From assembly GCF_004322855.1 (NCBI RefSeq), contig NZ_CP036402.1, positions 2,356,001 to 2,420,000 on the forward strand: a stretch of DNA of 64,000 nucleotides. The letters are read 5' to 3'. The stretch is from Egibacter rhizosphaerae (GTDB lineage: Bacteria > Actinomycetota > Nitriliruptoria > Euzebyales > Egibacteraceae). The position numbers were made by a program, and so were the translations under genes. The notes under the pieces are model-generated. The model saw nothing but the letters and a program-made list of their open reading frames with translations, ran no database searches and was not told where the DNA came from. Shown here piece after piece: positions 16,831 to 25,323 of the stretch (its first letter is position 1; each line of letters opens with the position of its first letter).

Positions 16831-17289
16831 GTGGCGGTCGAGAACCAGATCAGCATCATCGGCAACCTCGCCGACGACCCCGAACTGCGTTTCACGCCGA
16901 ACGGGGTCGCGGTGGCGAACGTGCGCGTCGCGGTGAACCGCCGGATCCGCAACTCGGAGACCGGCGAGTGGGACGAGCGCCTCGACGGGTTCTTCACGTG
17001 CAACGTGTGGCGCGACATGGCCGAGAACATCGCCGACAGCCTCGAGAAGGGCTCGCGGGTCGTCGTGATCGGGCGGCTGCGCAGCCGGTCGTTCGAGGAC
17101 AAGGAAGGCCAGACCCGCTGGGTCACCGAGATCGAGGCCGACGAGATCTGCCCGTCCCTGCGCTTCGCGCGGGCCCAGGTGACCCGCAACCCGCGCGGGG
17201 GCGGCGCTGCCCGCAGCGGCGACGGCGACGGGCAGCAAGCGAGCGCGCCGCCGCCCGAGGCGCCGGACACCGACGACGTCCCGTTCTAG
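16831..17289 (+). CDS. ssb: Single-stranded DNA-binding protein
   Basis: The 152-residue protein has an N-terminal OB fold ([59 protein letters not shown]), a short Gly-rich linker and the acidic C-terminal tip DDVPF that recruits replication and repair partners. It coats ssDNA at forks. Initiation is at GTG 16831 with GGAGC upstream. It sits between rpsF and rpsR, as in most bacteria. Confidence 0.97.
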   Translation: MAVENQISIIGNLADDPELRFTPNGVAVANVRVAVNRRIRNSETGEWDERLDGFFTCNVWRDMAENIADSLEKGSRVVVIGRLRSRSFEDKEGQTRWVTEIEADEICPSLRFARAQVTRNPRGGGAARSGDGDGQQASAPPPEAPDTDDVPF

Positions 17290-17314
17290 GAGCCAGTCCA
17301 GGAGGAGCGACACG

Positions 17315-17551
17315 ATGGCGCAGCAAACAGGACCGCGTGGTGGTGGCAAGCCCAAGGAGTGCTACTTCACCAAGCACAAGATCAGCTACATCGACTACAA
17401 GGACGTCGCGCTGCTGAAGAAGTTCGTCAGCGACCGCGGCAAGATCCGGTCGGCGCGGGTGACGGGCACGAGCCCGCAGTACCAGAAGCTGCTCGCCGAG
17501 GCGATCAAGAACGCCCGCGAGATGGCGCTGCTGCCGTACCACTACCGCTAG
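17315..17551 (+). CDS. rpsR: 30S ribosomal protein S18
   Basis: This 78-residue S18 has the typical core [20 protein letters not shown] and ends MALLPYHYR. It binds S6 in the 30S platform. No Cys pair of the zinc-binding (C+) type is present; only one Cys occurs (KECYFTKH). AGGAGGAGCG precedes the ATG. Confidence 0.97.
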   Translation: MAQQTGPRGGGKPKECYFTKHKISYIDYKDVALLKKFVSDRGKIRSARVTGTSPQYQKLLAEAIKNAREMALLPYHYR

Positions 17552-17569
17552 GGACGGCGCGTCCGTCCC
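17551..17569 (+). terminator. Hairpin in the rpsR-rplI spacer
   Basis: GGGACGG (17551-17557) pairs perfectly with CCGTCCC (17563-17569) around CGCGT, starting on the last base of the rpsR stop codon. There is no T run, so it is more likely an attenuator or RNA-processing or stability element inside the operon than a full terminator. Confidence 0.55.
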
Positions 17570-17609
17570 CCGCCCGCTCGCGGAGCAGCCCGGGAGGAGC
17601 ACGCAGACG

Positions 17610-18056
17610 ATGAAGGTGATCTTGAAGCGCGACGTGGACAACCTCGGCGAGGCCGGGGACGTCGTGGACGTCGCCAACGGGTACGGCAACAACTACCTCG
17701 TGCCACGGGGCCTCGCGATGCGCGCGACCAAGGGCGCGCTCGCCGATGCCGAGGCGATGCAGCGCTCGCGCCAGCGACGTGCCGAACGCTCGCGCGCGGC
17801 TGCCGAGGAGCAGCAGGCCGAGCTCGAGCGCGCCCCGGTCGTTCTGACCGCCAACGCGGACGACGAGGGCACCCTCTACGGGTCGGTCGGGGTGACCCAG
17901 GTCGCCAAGGGCATCTCGGAGCAGCTCGGCGCGAAGGTCGAGAAGAAGCGCATCCGCCTCGACCGGCCGATCAAGGAGACCGGCGTCCACGACGTCCCCG
18001 TGCAGCTGCATGCCGACGTCGTGGCGACCGTGCGAGTGGAGATCGCCCCGGCCTAG
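17610..18056 (+). CDS. rplI: 50S ribosomal protein L9
   Basis: The 148-residue L9 is full length. The N-terminal rRNA-binding domain has VILKRDVDNLGEAGDVVDVANGY broken by the classic NNYLVPRGLA motif. A charged connecting helix (RQRRAERSRAAAEEQQAELE) and the C-terminal domain (GTLYGSVGVTQVA) follow. Ribosome site GGGAGGAG is upstream. It is followed closely by dnaB. Confidence 0.97.
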   Translation: MKVILKRDVDNLGEAGDVVDVANGYGNNYLVPRGLAMRATKGALADAEAMQRSRQRRAERSRAAAEEQQAELERAPVVLTANADDEGTLYGSVGVTQVAKGISEQLGAKVEKKRIRLDRPIKETGVHDVPVQLHADVVATVRVEIAPA

Positions 18057-18070
18057 GAAGGATCCGGCAA

Positions 18071-19471
18071 TTGGCCACCGAGCCGCGTGAGCTCGGGACC
18101 CCTTCCCCCGGTCGCGGCGGCAACGCGCACGACCGCGTCCCCCCGCACAACCTCGAGGCCGAGGTCAGCGTCCTCGGCAGCATGCTGCTGTCCAAGGACG
18201 CGATCGCCGAAGTCAACGAGATCCTGCGCGCCGAGGACTTCTACCGCGGCGCGCACCGGACGATCTACGAGACGATCGTCGACCTCTACGACCGCGGCGA
18301 GCCGGTCGACTCCGTCGTGCTCGGCGACGAGCTCGACCGTCGGGGGCTGCTCGAGAGCGTCGGCGGCGTCGTCGCGATCAGCGACCTCATCAGCCGCGTG
18401 CCGACCGCCGCGAACGCCGGCTACTACGCGCGCATCGTGGCCGAGCAGGCGCTGCGGCGCCGCCTGATCGACACCGGCACGCAGATCGCCCAGCTCGGCT
18501 ACCAGGGCGAGGACGGCGCCGAGGAGACGATCGACAAGGCCGAGGCGCTGATGTACGCGGTCAGCCAACGCGACCGCCACAGCGAGTTCGCGCCCATGAA
18601 GGATCTCCTCGCCGAGTCCTTCGAGCTGATCGAGCAGCTGCACGAGAACGACTCCTCGCTCACGGGCCTGTCGACCGGCTTCTACGACCTCGACGACCTC
18701 ACCGCCGGGTTACAGGACCAGAACCTCATCATCCTCGCCGCCCGTCCCGGCATGGGGAAGTCGACGCTCGTGACCAACCTCGCGACCAACGTGGCGGTCG
18801 AGCAGCGCCGGCCGGTCGTGATCTTCAGCCTCGAGATGTCGAAGATGGAGCTCGTGCAGCGCGTGCTCGCCGCGGAAGCCCGCGTCGACAGCGAGCGTCT
18901 GCGCACGGGGCGGCTCGCCGAGTCCGACTGGCCCAAGCTCAGCCAGGCGATGGGGCGGCTGGCCGAGGCCCCGATCTACATCGACGACACGCCCGGCGTG
19001 AACATGATGGAGCTGCGGTCGAAGTGTCGGCGGCTGAAGCAGCAGCACGGCCTCGACCTGGTGGTCCTCGACTACCTGCAGCTCATGCAGCCGCACAAGC
19101 GGACCGAGAGCCGCGTGCAGGAGGTCAGCGAGCTCAGCCGCGGGATGAAGATCCTCGCCAAGGAGCTCGACATCCCCGTGGTGGCGCTGTCGCAGCTCTC
19201 GCGCCGTCCCGAGGACCGCCACGACCGCCGACCGCAACTGGCCGACCTGCGCGAGTCCGGCTCGATCGAGCAGGACGCCGACCTCGTCGCGTTCATCTAC
19301 CGCGACGAGGTCTACGACCCGGACACGGCCGCGAAGGGCGAGGCCGAACTGATCGTCGCGAAGAACCGCAACGGGCCACTGCGCACGATCCGGTTGACCT
19401 TCATCGGCAACCACTCCCGCTTCGCGAACATGGCCCGCGGCTCCAGCGGCGGCGGCGACCAACCGATGTGA
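18071..19471 (+). CDS. dnaB: Replicative DNA helicase DnaB
   Basis: The 466-residue protein unwinds DNA at the fork. The N-terminal domain (HNLEAEVSVLGSMLLSKDAI) is followed by the RecA-like helicase core with Walker A ARPGMGKSTL, FSLEMSKMELVQR, LVVLDYLQLMQP (Walker B region) and the DLRESGSIEQDADLV motif. No intein interrupts it. The start is TTG 18071, supported by AAGGA at 18058-18062 and close spacing to rplI. Its TGA stop is the first triplet of a 15-bp tandem repeat. Confidence 0.97.
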   Translation: MATEPRELGTPSPGRGGNAHDRVPPHNLEAEVSVLGSMLLSKDAIAEVNEILRAEDFYRGAHRTIYETIVDLYDRGEPVDSVVLGDELDRRGLLESVGGVVAISDLISRVPTAANAGYYARIVAEQALRRRLIDTGTQIAQLGYQGEDGAEETIDKAEALMYAVSQRDRHSEFAPMKDLLAESFELIEQLHENDSSLTGLSTGFYDLDDLTAGLQDQNLIILAARPGMGKSTLVTNLATNVAVEQRRPVVIFSLEMSKMELVQRVLAAEARVDSERLRTGRLAESDWPKLSQAMGRLAEAPIYIDDTPGVNMMELRSKCRRLKQQHGLDLVVLDYLQLMQPHKRTESRVQEVSELSRGMKILAKELDIPVVALSQLSRRPEDRHDRRPQLADLRESGSIEQDADLVAFIYRDEVYDPDTAAKGEAELIVAKNRNGPLRTIRLTFIGNHSRFANMARGSSGGGDQPM

Positions 19472-19528
19472 CGGCGCGCTCAGTGACGGCGCGCTCGGTG
19501 GCGGCGCGCGCGGTCGGAGGCGCGAGTC
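19469..19528. repeat. 15-bp tandem repeat beginning with the dnaB stop codon
   Basis: Units begin at 19469, 19484, 19499 and, degenerate, at 19514, with consensus TGRCGGCGCGCTCGG. The first TGA is the dnaB stop. The array fills the gap between the convergent dnaB and CWB2 genes. Confidence 0.85.
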
Positions 19529-19536
19529 ACTCGCGC
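19520..19536. terminator. Hairpin between convergent dnaB and CWB2 genes
   Basis: GCGCGAG (19520-19526) pairs with CTCGCGC (19530-19536) around TCA, which is the complement of the stop codon of the reverse-strand CWB2 gene. The symmetric stem could end transcription in both directions, though no T run is present. Confidence 0.4.
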
Positions 19537-20642
19537 GCGCCCAGGATCAGCGCCTCGATCTCGTCCTCGAGCTCGTGGGGCACCGAGGCCGTGCCACCGA
19601 CGAGCACGACCTCCTCCAGTCGGTCGGCACGCGCCACGAGCACGTCGCGCGCCGCGTTGCCCAGCTCGCCGGGCACCGTCACGAGCGGTGCGCCGGCGTC
19701 CGCCGCGAACGGTCCGGTCGCCAGCGCATCCGCGAAGTCGGTGCCCGACGTGAGGATCAGCCGCTCGGCGTCGCGGTAGGGCGGCACGCCGTCGAGCACA
19801 CGGGCCACCGACGCGGCCGTCTCGAACCGGTCGTCGCCCGAGATGCGCTCGAGGTGCTCGACGCCGTCGAGGCCGGCGAGCGCCCCGCTGACCGGGTTGT
19901 CGATGGCGGCCTGCCCGCCGATCAGCACGACGCGTTCGGCGCGGAGTTCGTCGATCGCCTCCGCCGCGGCGGTCGGCAAGCTGTCGGGCTCGGTCAGCAG
20001 AACCGGGTGCGGGCCGGCGGAGGCCAGCGGTCCCGCGGCCAGCGCGTCGGCGAAGTCGCGCCCGCTGACGAGCAGCACGGTCGTGGCGCCGCCGAACGAG
20101 CCGACCTCCTCGGCAGCGAACCCCTCGGCGACGAGCGCGGCCGTCTCGAACCGGTCGTCGCCTGCGTACCGCTCGAGGTCGGCGTCGGTGGGTCCGGTCA
20201 GATCCTCTGCGGCCTCGGCGCTGATCACGCCCTGCCCGCCGATGAGGTGGATCCGGGTCGGGGCGAGTTCCTCGATCGCGTCGGCCACGACGTCGGGGAC
20301 CTCGTCGGCCTCGTCGTCGACGAGGAGCACGGGAGCGTTCTGCCGGCCCGCGAGACCGGAGGCGGGCAGGGCGTCCGCGAAGCCGTGGCCGGCGGCCACG
20401 ACCACCTCGTCGCTGCCGTCGGGGTAGGCGGCCAGGGCCAGGCGAGCCGCGGTGTCGAAGCGGTCCTGGCCCGCCACCCGGGTGATCTCCACCTCGGCCT
20501 CGGGCGTTTGGGCGAACAGCGCGACGCCGAGCAGCACGGCGCCGACGGCGATGATGCCCAGTGGGATGCGCAGGTGGTCCCCGAGCCCCGAATCGGGTTC
20601 GGTCTCAGGGGTCGGTTCGTCGGTCGGCGCCGTGGACTCCAT
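19527..20642 (-). CDS. Membrane-anchored protein with cell-wall-binding type 2 repeats
   Basis: The 371-residue protein has an N-terminal acidic cytoplasmic tail, one membrane helix (IPLGIIAVGAVLLGVALFA) and then three CWB2 (PF04122-type) repeats. Each has an R-G/S-D/Q-DRFxTAA entry (VAGQDRFDTAARLA; YAGDDRFETAALVA; ISGDDRFETAASVA), an FADAL core and an L/V-IGG or VGG turn. CWB2 triplets bind anionic wall polymers non-covalently. Instead of a signal peptide it has a membrane anchor, so it may tether membrane to wall. The ATG at 20642 lacks a strong ribosome site; TTG 20651 is possible. It is convergent with dnaB. Confidence 0.85.
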   Translation of the reverse strand: MESTAPTDEPTPETEPDSGLGDHLRIPLGIIAVGAVLLGVALFAQTPEAEVEITRVAGQDRFDTAARLALAAYPDGSDEVVVAAGHGFADALPASGLAGRQNAPVLLVDDEADEVPDVVADAIEELAPTRIHLIGGQGVISAEAAEDLTGPTDADLERYAGDDRFETAALVAEGFAAEEVGSFGGATTVLLVSGRDFADALAAGPLASAGPHPVLLTEPDSLPTAAAEAIDELRAERVVLIGGQAAIDNPVSGALAGLDGVEHLERISGDDRFETAASVARVLDGVPPYRDAERLILTSGTDFADALATGPFAADAGAPLVTVPGELGNAARDVLVARADRLEEVVLVGGTASVPHELEDEIEALILGARE

Positions 20643-20682
20643 CAGCGCCAACGATAGGCGTCCGACGTCGCCCGGGTCCGAA

Positions 20683-21864
20683 TCACGTGTCCGGCAGGCG
20701 GCGTGCGGCGGCGTCGAGCTCGGCGAGGTCGGCGGCGGCCTGACCGGCGCGCCAGCCACCGGCGTTGCTGACCTCCGTCGACCGCCGCTGCAGGTGGGGG
20801 AAGGCGTCGTGGATCGCCTCCTCGACGCGCTCGCTGCGGGCGGCCAGGACCGGCAGGACGCGCTCGTCGCTCGCGGCCGCGGCCGCGACCTCGGCCTCGT
20901 CGGCCTCGCGCAGCCGCTGGCCGATGCGGTGGGCGAACCCGAGCAGGAACGAGCGCCGGAACGACCGGGTGCGCGACCGTCCCGCCGCGTCGCGGCGCGT
21001 GCCCTGCCGGTGCATCGCGCTCGTGGCCTGCGTGAGCAGCGACGTCGCCAGCAGCTCGACCGCGTCGAGGTCGCGATCATCGCCGGCGATCGTCACCCAC
21101 CCGAACCCCGGCGTCATCACCGCCCGGCAGCGGTTCGCCTCGGCGACGGCGGCGACGAGGTGGCACTTCGCGCTGGCGTACGGGTCGTCGACCAGGTGCC
21201 GCCGCAGCGATGGAGCCCCCGCCTCCCGCGCCTGGGCGTCGAGGAGGGCGTGATCGATCGCGTGCCGGGCGAGCAGCTCCTGGGCCTTGGCCGTCAGCGC
21301 CTCGGCCTCCTCGTCGAACTCGGTGGACTCGGCCTTGGCGAGCAGGCCGCGCACGCGCGCGAGCACCCGGTCGTCGATGCGGCCGGTGGCGGTGGTCGAC
21401 GCGTTGGCCGCGCCGGGAGGGGGGAGTGTCCGCGGCACCTCGGGGAGCCGGGTCAGTACACACCAGGCGGCGGCCCCGAGCGTGATCAGCTCGCCGGGTT
21501 CGTCGGGGCTCAGGTCCGCTCGTGGCCCGAGTACCTCCAGCTCGGCCGCCCACCGTGGGTCGAGCGTGCGGCCGGCTTCCGTGTGCGCTCGACCGTCCCG
21601 GATCGCGTGCCGCGCCACCACGGCGGCGTGCCGCTCGGTGAGCTCGCGCTGTGTCACGTGGACCAGCGCGGCCGGGTTCCAGCCCCGCGACCACAGCGCG
21701 CCCACCTCGGCGGCGAGGCGAGCGTGGACGACCGTCCGGGCGCGGGTGCCGCCTCGCGCGAGCTGGGCGAGCAACTCGTCGTGGTGTTCGCGGTCGACCG
21801 ACCACCACCACGCGGCCGCGTCGAGCAGCGTGTCGGGGTCCTGGCTGGCGCGTGTGCGTGTCAT
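20683..21864 (-). CDS. DUF2786 domain protein
   Basis: The protein of about 393 residues has a central DUF2786 region (RVRGLLAKAESTEFDEEAEA then AKAQELLARHAID), followed by a helical domain with RTRSFRRSFLLGFAHRIGQRL. DUF2786 proteins are widespread in actinobacteria and in phages and their biochemical role is unknown to me. The N-terminal 160 residues look like a separate alpha-helical domain. The start at ATG 21864 is preferred; GTG 21900 is possible. It is divergent from the hydrolase gene at 22129. Confidence 0.78.
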   Translation of the reverse strand: MTRTRASQDPDTLLDAAAWWWSVDREHHDELLAQLARGGTRARTVVHARLAAEVGALWSRGWNPAALVHVTQRELTERHAAVVARHAIRDGRAHTEAGRTLDPRWAAELEVLGPRADLSPDEPGELITLGAAAWCVLTRLPEVPRTLPPPGAANASTTATGRIDDRVLARVRGLLAKAESTEFDEEAEALTAKAQELLARHAIDHALLDAQAREAGAPSLRRHLVDDPYASAKCHLVAAVAEANRCRAVMTPGFGWVTIAGDDRDLDAVELLATSLLTQATSAMHRQGTRRDAAGRSRTRSFRRSFLLGFAHRIGQRLREADEAEVAAAAASDERVLPVLAARSERVEEAIHDAFPHLQRRSTEVSNAGGWRAGQAAADLAELDAAARRLPDT

Positions 21865-21961
21865 GGACGCAGTGTGCGGGCTGGTCGGGCCGATGAGCAC
21901 ACGTCACGCTCGGCGGCTTGTGGAGATACGGGGCGAGGGTCGGTCATCGGCCCAGCGAGCC

Positions 21962-22023
21962 GTGATCGCCCGTGGCGCGCAGGTGATCGCCCGTGGCGGG
22001 CAGGTGGTCGCCATGCCGGGCAG
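21962..22023. repeat. 21-bp tandem repeat, 3 units, in a divergent intergenic region
   Basis: Units at 21962, 21983 and (diverged) 22004 share GTGATCGCCCGTGGCGSGCAG. The array lies between the divergent DUF2786 and alpha/beta hydrolase genes. The rest of the 264-bp gap shows no gene. Confidence 0.8.
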
Positions 22024-22128
22024 CCGGTCGGGTCTGGACGCGGGGCCGGGGCGGAGGGCAACCTCCTCCCATCCGCACGACGGTGCTCGGCGACGGCGCT
22101 CGTCCGCGAGGGCCAGCTCGGTGGGGAG

Positions 22129-22926
22129 ATGGCAAGGGTCACGGTTGCGGGGCTCGAGATCGCGTTCGAGCGGGCCGGGACCGGGCCTCCCCTGCTCCTG
22201 CTCCACGGGGGATGGAGCGACCACCGTGCCTGGCGCCCCCAGCTCGAGGAACTGGCGGACGAGTTCACCGTGATCGCGTGGGCCGCACCAGGATGCGGTC
22301 GCTCCGCGGATCCGCCGGCGGACTTCCGCCTGCCCGACTACGCGGACTGTGTCGCCGGGCTCGTGGACGCACTCGGGCTGGCTCGCCCCCACATGCTGGG
22401 CCTGTCCTTCGGCGGCGGACTCGCGCTGGAGGTCTATCGCCGTCACCCGGCCATCGTGCGCACGCTGGTGCTGGCGGCGGCCTACGCCGGCTGGGCGGGG
22501 TCGCTGCCGCCCGACGTCGTGGAGCAGCGGTTGGCTCGCGCGTTGCGGGAGGCCGAGCTGCCTCCCGAGCAGTGGGCCGACGGGTACCTGCCCGGGATGT
22601 TCGCCGCCGGTGCACCGCCGGGGGCTGTCGAGGAATACCGCACGATGATGCTGGACGCCCGTCTCGCCGGCATCCGGGCGATGCTGCAGGGGTTCGCCGA
22701 GGCGGACCTGCGCGACGTGCTTCCCACGATCGACGTGCCGACCCTGCTGTTGTACGGCGCCGAGGACCAGCGGTCCCCGCTGAGCGTCGCCGAGGACCTC
22801 CACGCCCGCATCCCGACGTCGCGCCTCGTCGTCATTCCCGACATCGGACACGTCAGCAACCTCGAGGCGCCGGACGTGTTCAACGAGGAGGTCCGCAGCT
22901 TCCTCCACGAACACACGCGCGTGTGA
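22129..22926 (+). CDS. Alpha/beta hydrolase
   Basis: The 265-residue hydrolase has the oxyanion motif LLLHGGWSDH, nucleophile elbow GLSFGGG (Ser), catalytic Asp in LLYGAEDQRSP and His in PDIGHVSN. It resembles proline iminopeptidase-like or haloperoxidase-like members; substrate unknown. The ATG at 22129 is preferred by homology-like length, although GGGGAG abuts it directly and spacing is poor. It is convergent with the hotdog gene, with a GC hairpin between them. Confidence 0.88.
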   Translation: MARVTVAGLEIAFERAGTGPPLLLLHGGWSDHRAWRPQLEELADEFTVIAWAAPGCGRSADPPADFRLPDYADCVAGLVDALGLARPHMLGLSFGGGLALEVYRRHPAIVRTLVLAAAYAGWAGSLPPDVVEQRLARALREAELPPEQWADGYLPGMFAAGAPPGAVEEYRTMMLDARLAGIRAMLQGFAEADLRDVLPTIDVPTLLLYGAEDQRSPLSVAEDLHARIPTSRLVVIPDIGHVSNLEAPDVFNEEVRSFLHEHTRV

Positions 22927-22960
22927 GGTGCTCGCCGACCCGATCGGCCGGTTCCTGGGT

Positions 22961-22978
22961 GCCCGTCTCGAGGCGGGC
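22961..22978. terminator. GC hairpin between convergent genes
   Basis: GCCCG (22961-22965) and CGGGC (22974-22978) flank an 8-nt loop in the 109-bp gap between the convergent hydrolase and hotdog genes. No T run is seen, so a terminator role is only plausible. Confidence 0.3.
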
Positions 22979-23035
22979 GTCGACCCGCCATCGCCACACT
23001 CCGCGCGTGACATCCGTCAGTCGGCGGTGCAGCGA

Positions 23036-23764
23036 TCACGCTCCTACGCGGGCTTGGAGTTCGATCCACAGCGTGTCCGCCACCGCGAGGACCTCGCCGC
23101 GGGCGTCCTGCAGTGCCGACGCGGCGTAGAACTTGCGCCGCTCGGAGCCCCGCCCCCAGCCGAGCACGATGAGCTCCTCTCCCGTGGGCACGGGCGCGTC
23201 CTGGCGGATGCGCAGGCTGGCGAGCACCGTTCGGCGGCCCTCGAACACCATGTAGCCCGAGGGGCAGTCGAGCGCGGACCACACGAACACGGGAGCGACC
23301 GCGCCGTCGTCACCCGCGAGCGTCGCGTCCGGCGTCCACCGGGAGGCGACCGTCGCGGTGTCAGCCGGTTCCGACGGATCCATGCGGCCAGGGAAGATCC
23401 GCAATCCGTCCCCCGGTTCCCGCTGGGGGCCGCAGACGAAACAGGTCGGGAACGCGTGGTGCTCGAAGCCGACGAAGTTGGCTTCGGCAGCACTTGCCTC
23501 CTCGGGAGTGAGGGACGTGGGAGGAACCACGTCGGGGGGCGTCGACGGCCGGGCGCGGGCCACGAGCACGTCGCGATCCCACACCTCGAGGCCCTCGGCC
23601 GTCGCCACCGCGGTCAGGGGCGTGTCGAGCGGTGGTGGCGCGTGCAGGTCCACCGCCGCGGGGGTGTCGAGCAGCGCGGCGATGGTGCCGCAGGAGTACC
23701 CGCCGTGTCCCGAGTCGGGCGGACCGTTGAACCGGGACGGGATGGTCAGCGTCGTGGTCGACAT
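23036..23764 (-). CDS. Hotdog-fold thioesterase-like protein
   Basis: The 242-residue protein has two weakly similar halves. The first holds PPDSGHGGYSCGTIAALL, like the substrate-tunnel helix of hotdog proteins; the second holds HHAFPTCFVCGPQREPGDGL, a motif typical of this actinobacterial thioesterase-like group, and a VVWSALDCPSGY-like segment (VFVWSALDCPSGYMVF). It may hydrolyse or bind acyl-CoA. The ATG at 23764 has an excellent AGGAGGTG site. The 244-bp divergent region shared with the DUF421 gene holds no gene. Confidence 0.75.
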   Translation of the reverse strand: MSTTTLTIPSRFNGPPDSGHGGYSCGTIAALLDTPAAVDLHAPPPLDTPLTAVATAEGLEVWDRDVLVARARPSTPPDVVPPTSLTPEEASAAEANFVGFEHHAFPTCFVCGPQREPGDGLRIFPGRMDPSEPADTATVASRWTPDATLAGDDGAVAPVFVWSALDCPSGYMVFEGRRTVLASLRIRQDAPVPTGEELIVLGWGRGSERRKFYAASALQDARGEVLAVADTLWIELQARVGA

Positions 23765-24008
23765 CGGCACCTCCTGGATCGGAACACGCCACTCAACGGC
23801 TGTTCGTCGGGGCCTCGGCCAAGTGCACGGCGTCGCGGTAGCCCCACGGGCAGGTGTACAACCCGAGGCGCCAGCCGTGCGTTCCGCTGGCGCGCGAGGG
23901 CGTAGGGGAAGGGCCCGCGGTGACCGGGGGGCGTGTTGGCCGTGTGCCGTGTGGGCCGACCGGGCACCCGGGCACGCTGTGGCCCTGTCCCCTGAGGAGT
24001 GTGCGCCC

Positions 24009-24581
24009 ATGGAGTGGTTCGCAAGCAGTTGGCCGGTCCTGGCCACGGTCGTGGCGTCCACCGTCGGCGTCTATCTCGTGGTGCTCGTTTCGACGCGGAT
24101 CGTGGGACTGCGCTCGTTCAGCCAGATGTCGGGCTTCGATTTCGCCGTGAACATCGCCCTGGGTTCGATGATCGCCGCCACCGCGGTGAACGCGGACGTG
24201 AGCCTGGCCGATGGGGCGGTGGCAGTGGCGGTGCTGTTCGTGGTGCAAGTCCTGATCGCGAAGATCCGGCGCTACGGGTTCGGGACGGATTGGGTCAACA
24301 ATCGGTCGCTGCTGCTGATGGCCGGACCGGAGTTCGTCGAGGAGCACCTGCGCCGCAGCCAACTGACCAAGGACGACGTGCGCTACAAGCTGCGAGAGGC
24401 GAACGTCTTCCGGTACGAGGACGTGCGGGCGGTCATCCTGGAGACCACCGGGGAGGTCTCGGTGTTGCACTCCCGCGACGACGAGCAGCTCGACCCCGAC
24501 CTCGTCGCCGACGTCGTCGGTGCCGAACGCCTCGTGCCGGGATCCGAACCCCCCGAGCGGGGCGCGGAACCACCCGGCTGA
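24009..24581 (+). CDS. DUF421 (YetF-like) membrane protein
   Basis: The 190-residue protein has three membrane helices at the N terminus (VLATVVASTVGVYLVVLV; FDFAVNIALGSMIAAT; VAVAVLFVVQVLIA). The family signature GLRSFSQMSGFDFAV precedes helix 2, and the C-terminal cytoplasmic domain has LTKDDVRYKLREANV and VRAVILETTGEVSVL. In Bacillus, YetF-family proteins affect spore germination and membrane processes; role here unknown. GAGGAG lies 9 nt before ATG 24009. Confidence 0.88.
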   Translation: MEWFASSWPVLATVVASTVGVYLVVLVSTRIVGLRSFSQMSGFDFAVNIALGSMIAATAVNADVSLADGAVAVAVLFVVQVLIAKIRRYGFGTDWVNNRSLLLMAGPEFVEEHLRRSQLTKDDVRYKLREANVFRYEDVRAVILETTGEVSVLHSRDDEQLDPDLVADVVGAERLVPGSEPPERGAEPPG

Positions 24582-24609
24582 CCTCTGGGCGCGAGCACGG
24601 AACCGTGGC

Positions 24610-25254
24610 TCAGGGATCGGTGGGCAACGCGTCCGAGGACGGGCAGGCGACACCTCGGTCGTCGCGGTCGATCGGGTCCTCGGCGCGGTCCATCGCGGGT
24701 CCCGGCCGCTCCGACCGCTGCTGCCCGAAGATCTGGGTGACCCACAGCACCCCGTCGTCGCGGCAGACGACACCGATGCCGACCGCGTCGAACCGGTGCT
24801 CGAGGATCGCGTGGCGGTGCCCCTCCGAGCGCATCAGCCCCACGTGGGCCTCCGCGGTGGTCCGAGAGTCGATGGCGATGTTCTCGCCGGTGGCGACGAA
24901 GCGGTGGTGCTCACGGTAGTCGTCGGGGGAGTGCTCGAACCGGCCGAACGCGATCATCTCCTCGGACCACCCGCGCGCCAGCTCCGCGAGGTCCGGATCC
25001 CAGTCGAGGGGGGTCCCCCCGCGTTCGGCACGCTCGTCGTTGACCCGTTCGAGGATGTCGTGCGCGAGCTCGTCCGCGTCGGCGGGGTCCTGCCACCCGA
25101 TGTCGCGGGACTCGGCTGCCGACGGGGGCTCGGGGTCGTCGACGGGCAGGAGCGCCGCCGCGACCCCGAGCGAGACCACGAGCAGGACCAGGCCGCCGAT
25201 CTCGCGGCCGGTCAGGCCTCGTGTCCGCTGCCCCGCGCCCATTGGTGAGGGCAT
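24610..25254 (-). CDS. Membrane-anchored CAP/SCP domain protein
   Basis: The protein of about 210 residues has a single N-terminal membrane helix (IGGLVLLVVSLGVAAALL) and an extracytoplasmic CAP (SCP/PR1) domain: ILERVNDERAERGGTPLDWD, ARGWSEEMIAFGRFEHS, ENIAI and GHRHAILEHRFDAVGIGVV, which supply the conserved His and Glu cavity residues. Bacterial CAP proteins are secreted and of mostly unknown function. ATG 25254 and ATG 25242 are both possible starts. Confidence 0.85.
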   Translation of the reverse strand: MPSPMGAGQRTRGLTGREIGGLVLLVVSLGVAAALLPVDDPEPPSAAESRDIGWQDPADADELAHDILERVNDERAERGGTPLDWDPDLAELARGWSEEMIAFGRFEHSPDDYREHHRFVATGENIAIDSRTTAEAHVGLMRSEGHRHAILEHRFDAVGIGVVCRDDGVLWVTQIFGQQRSERPGPAMDRAEDPIDRDDRGVACPSSDALPTDP

Positions 25255-25323
25255 CGGCCGGTTGGGGCACGACCTTCAACAATGAGCGCGGCCGACATGA
25301 CGCGACTCGCACGGATGTCCGGC

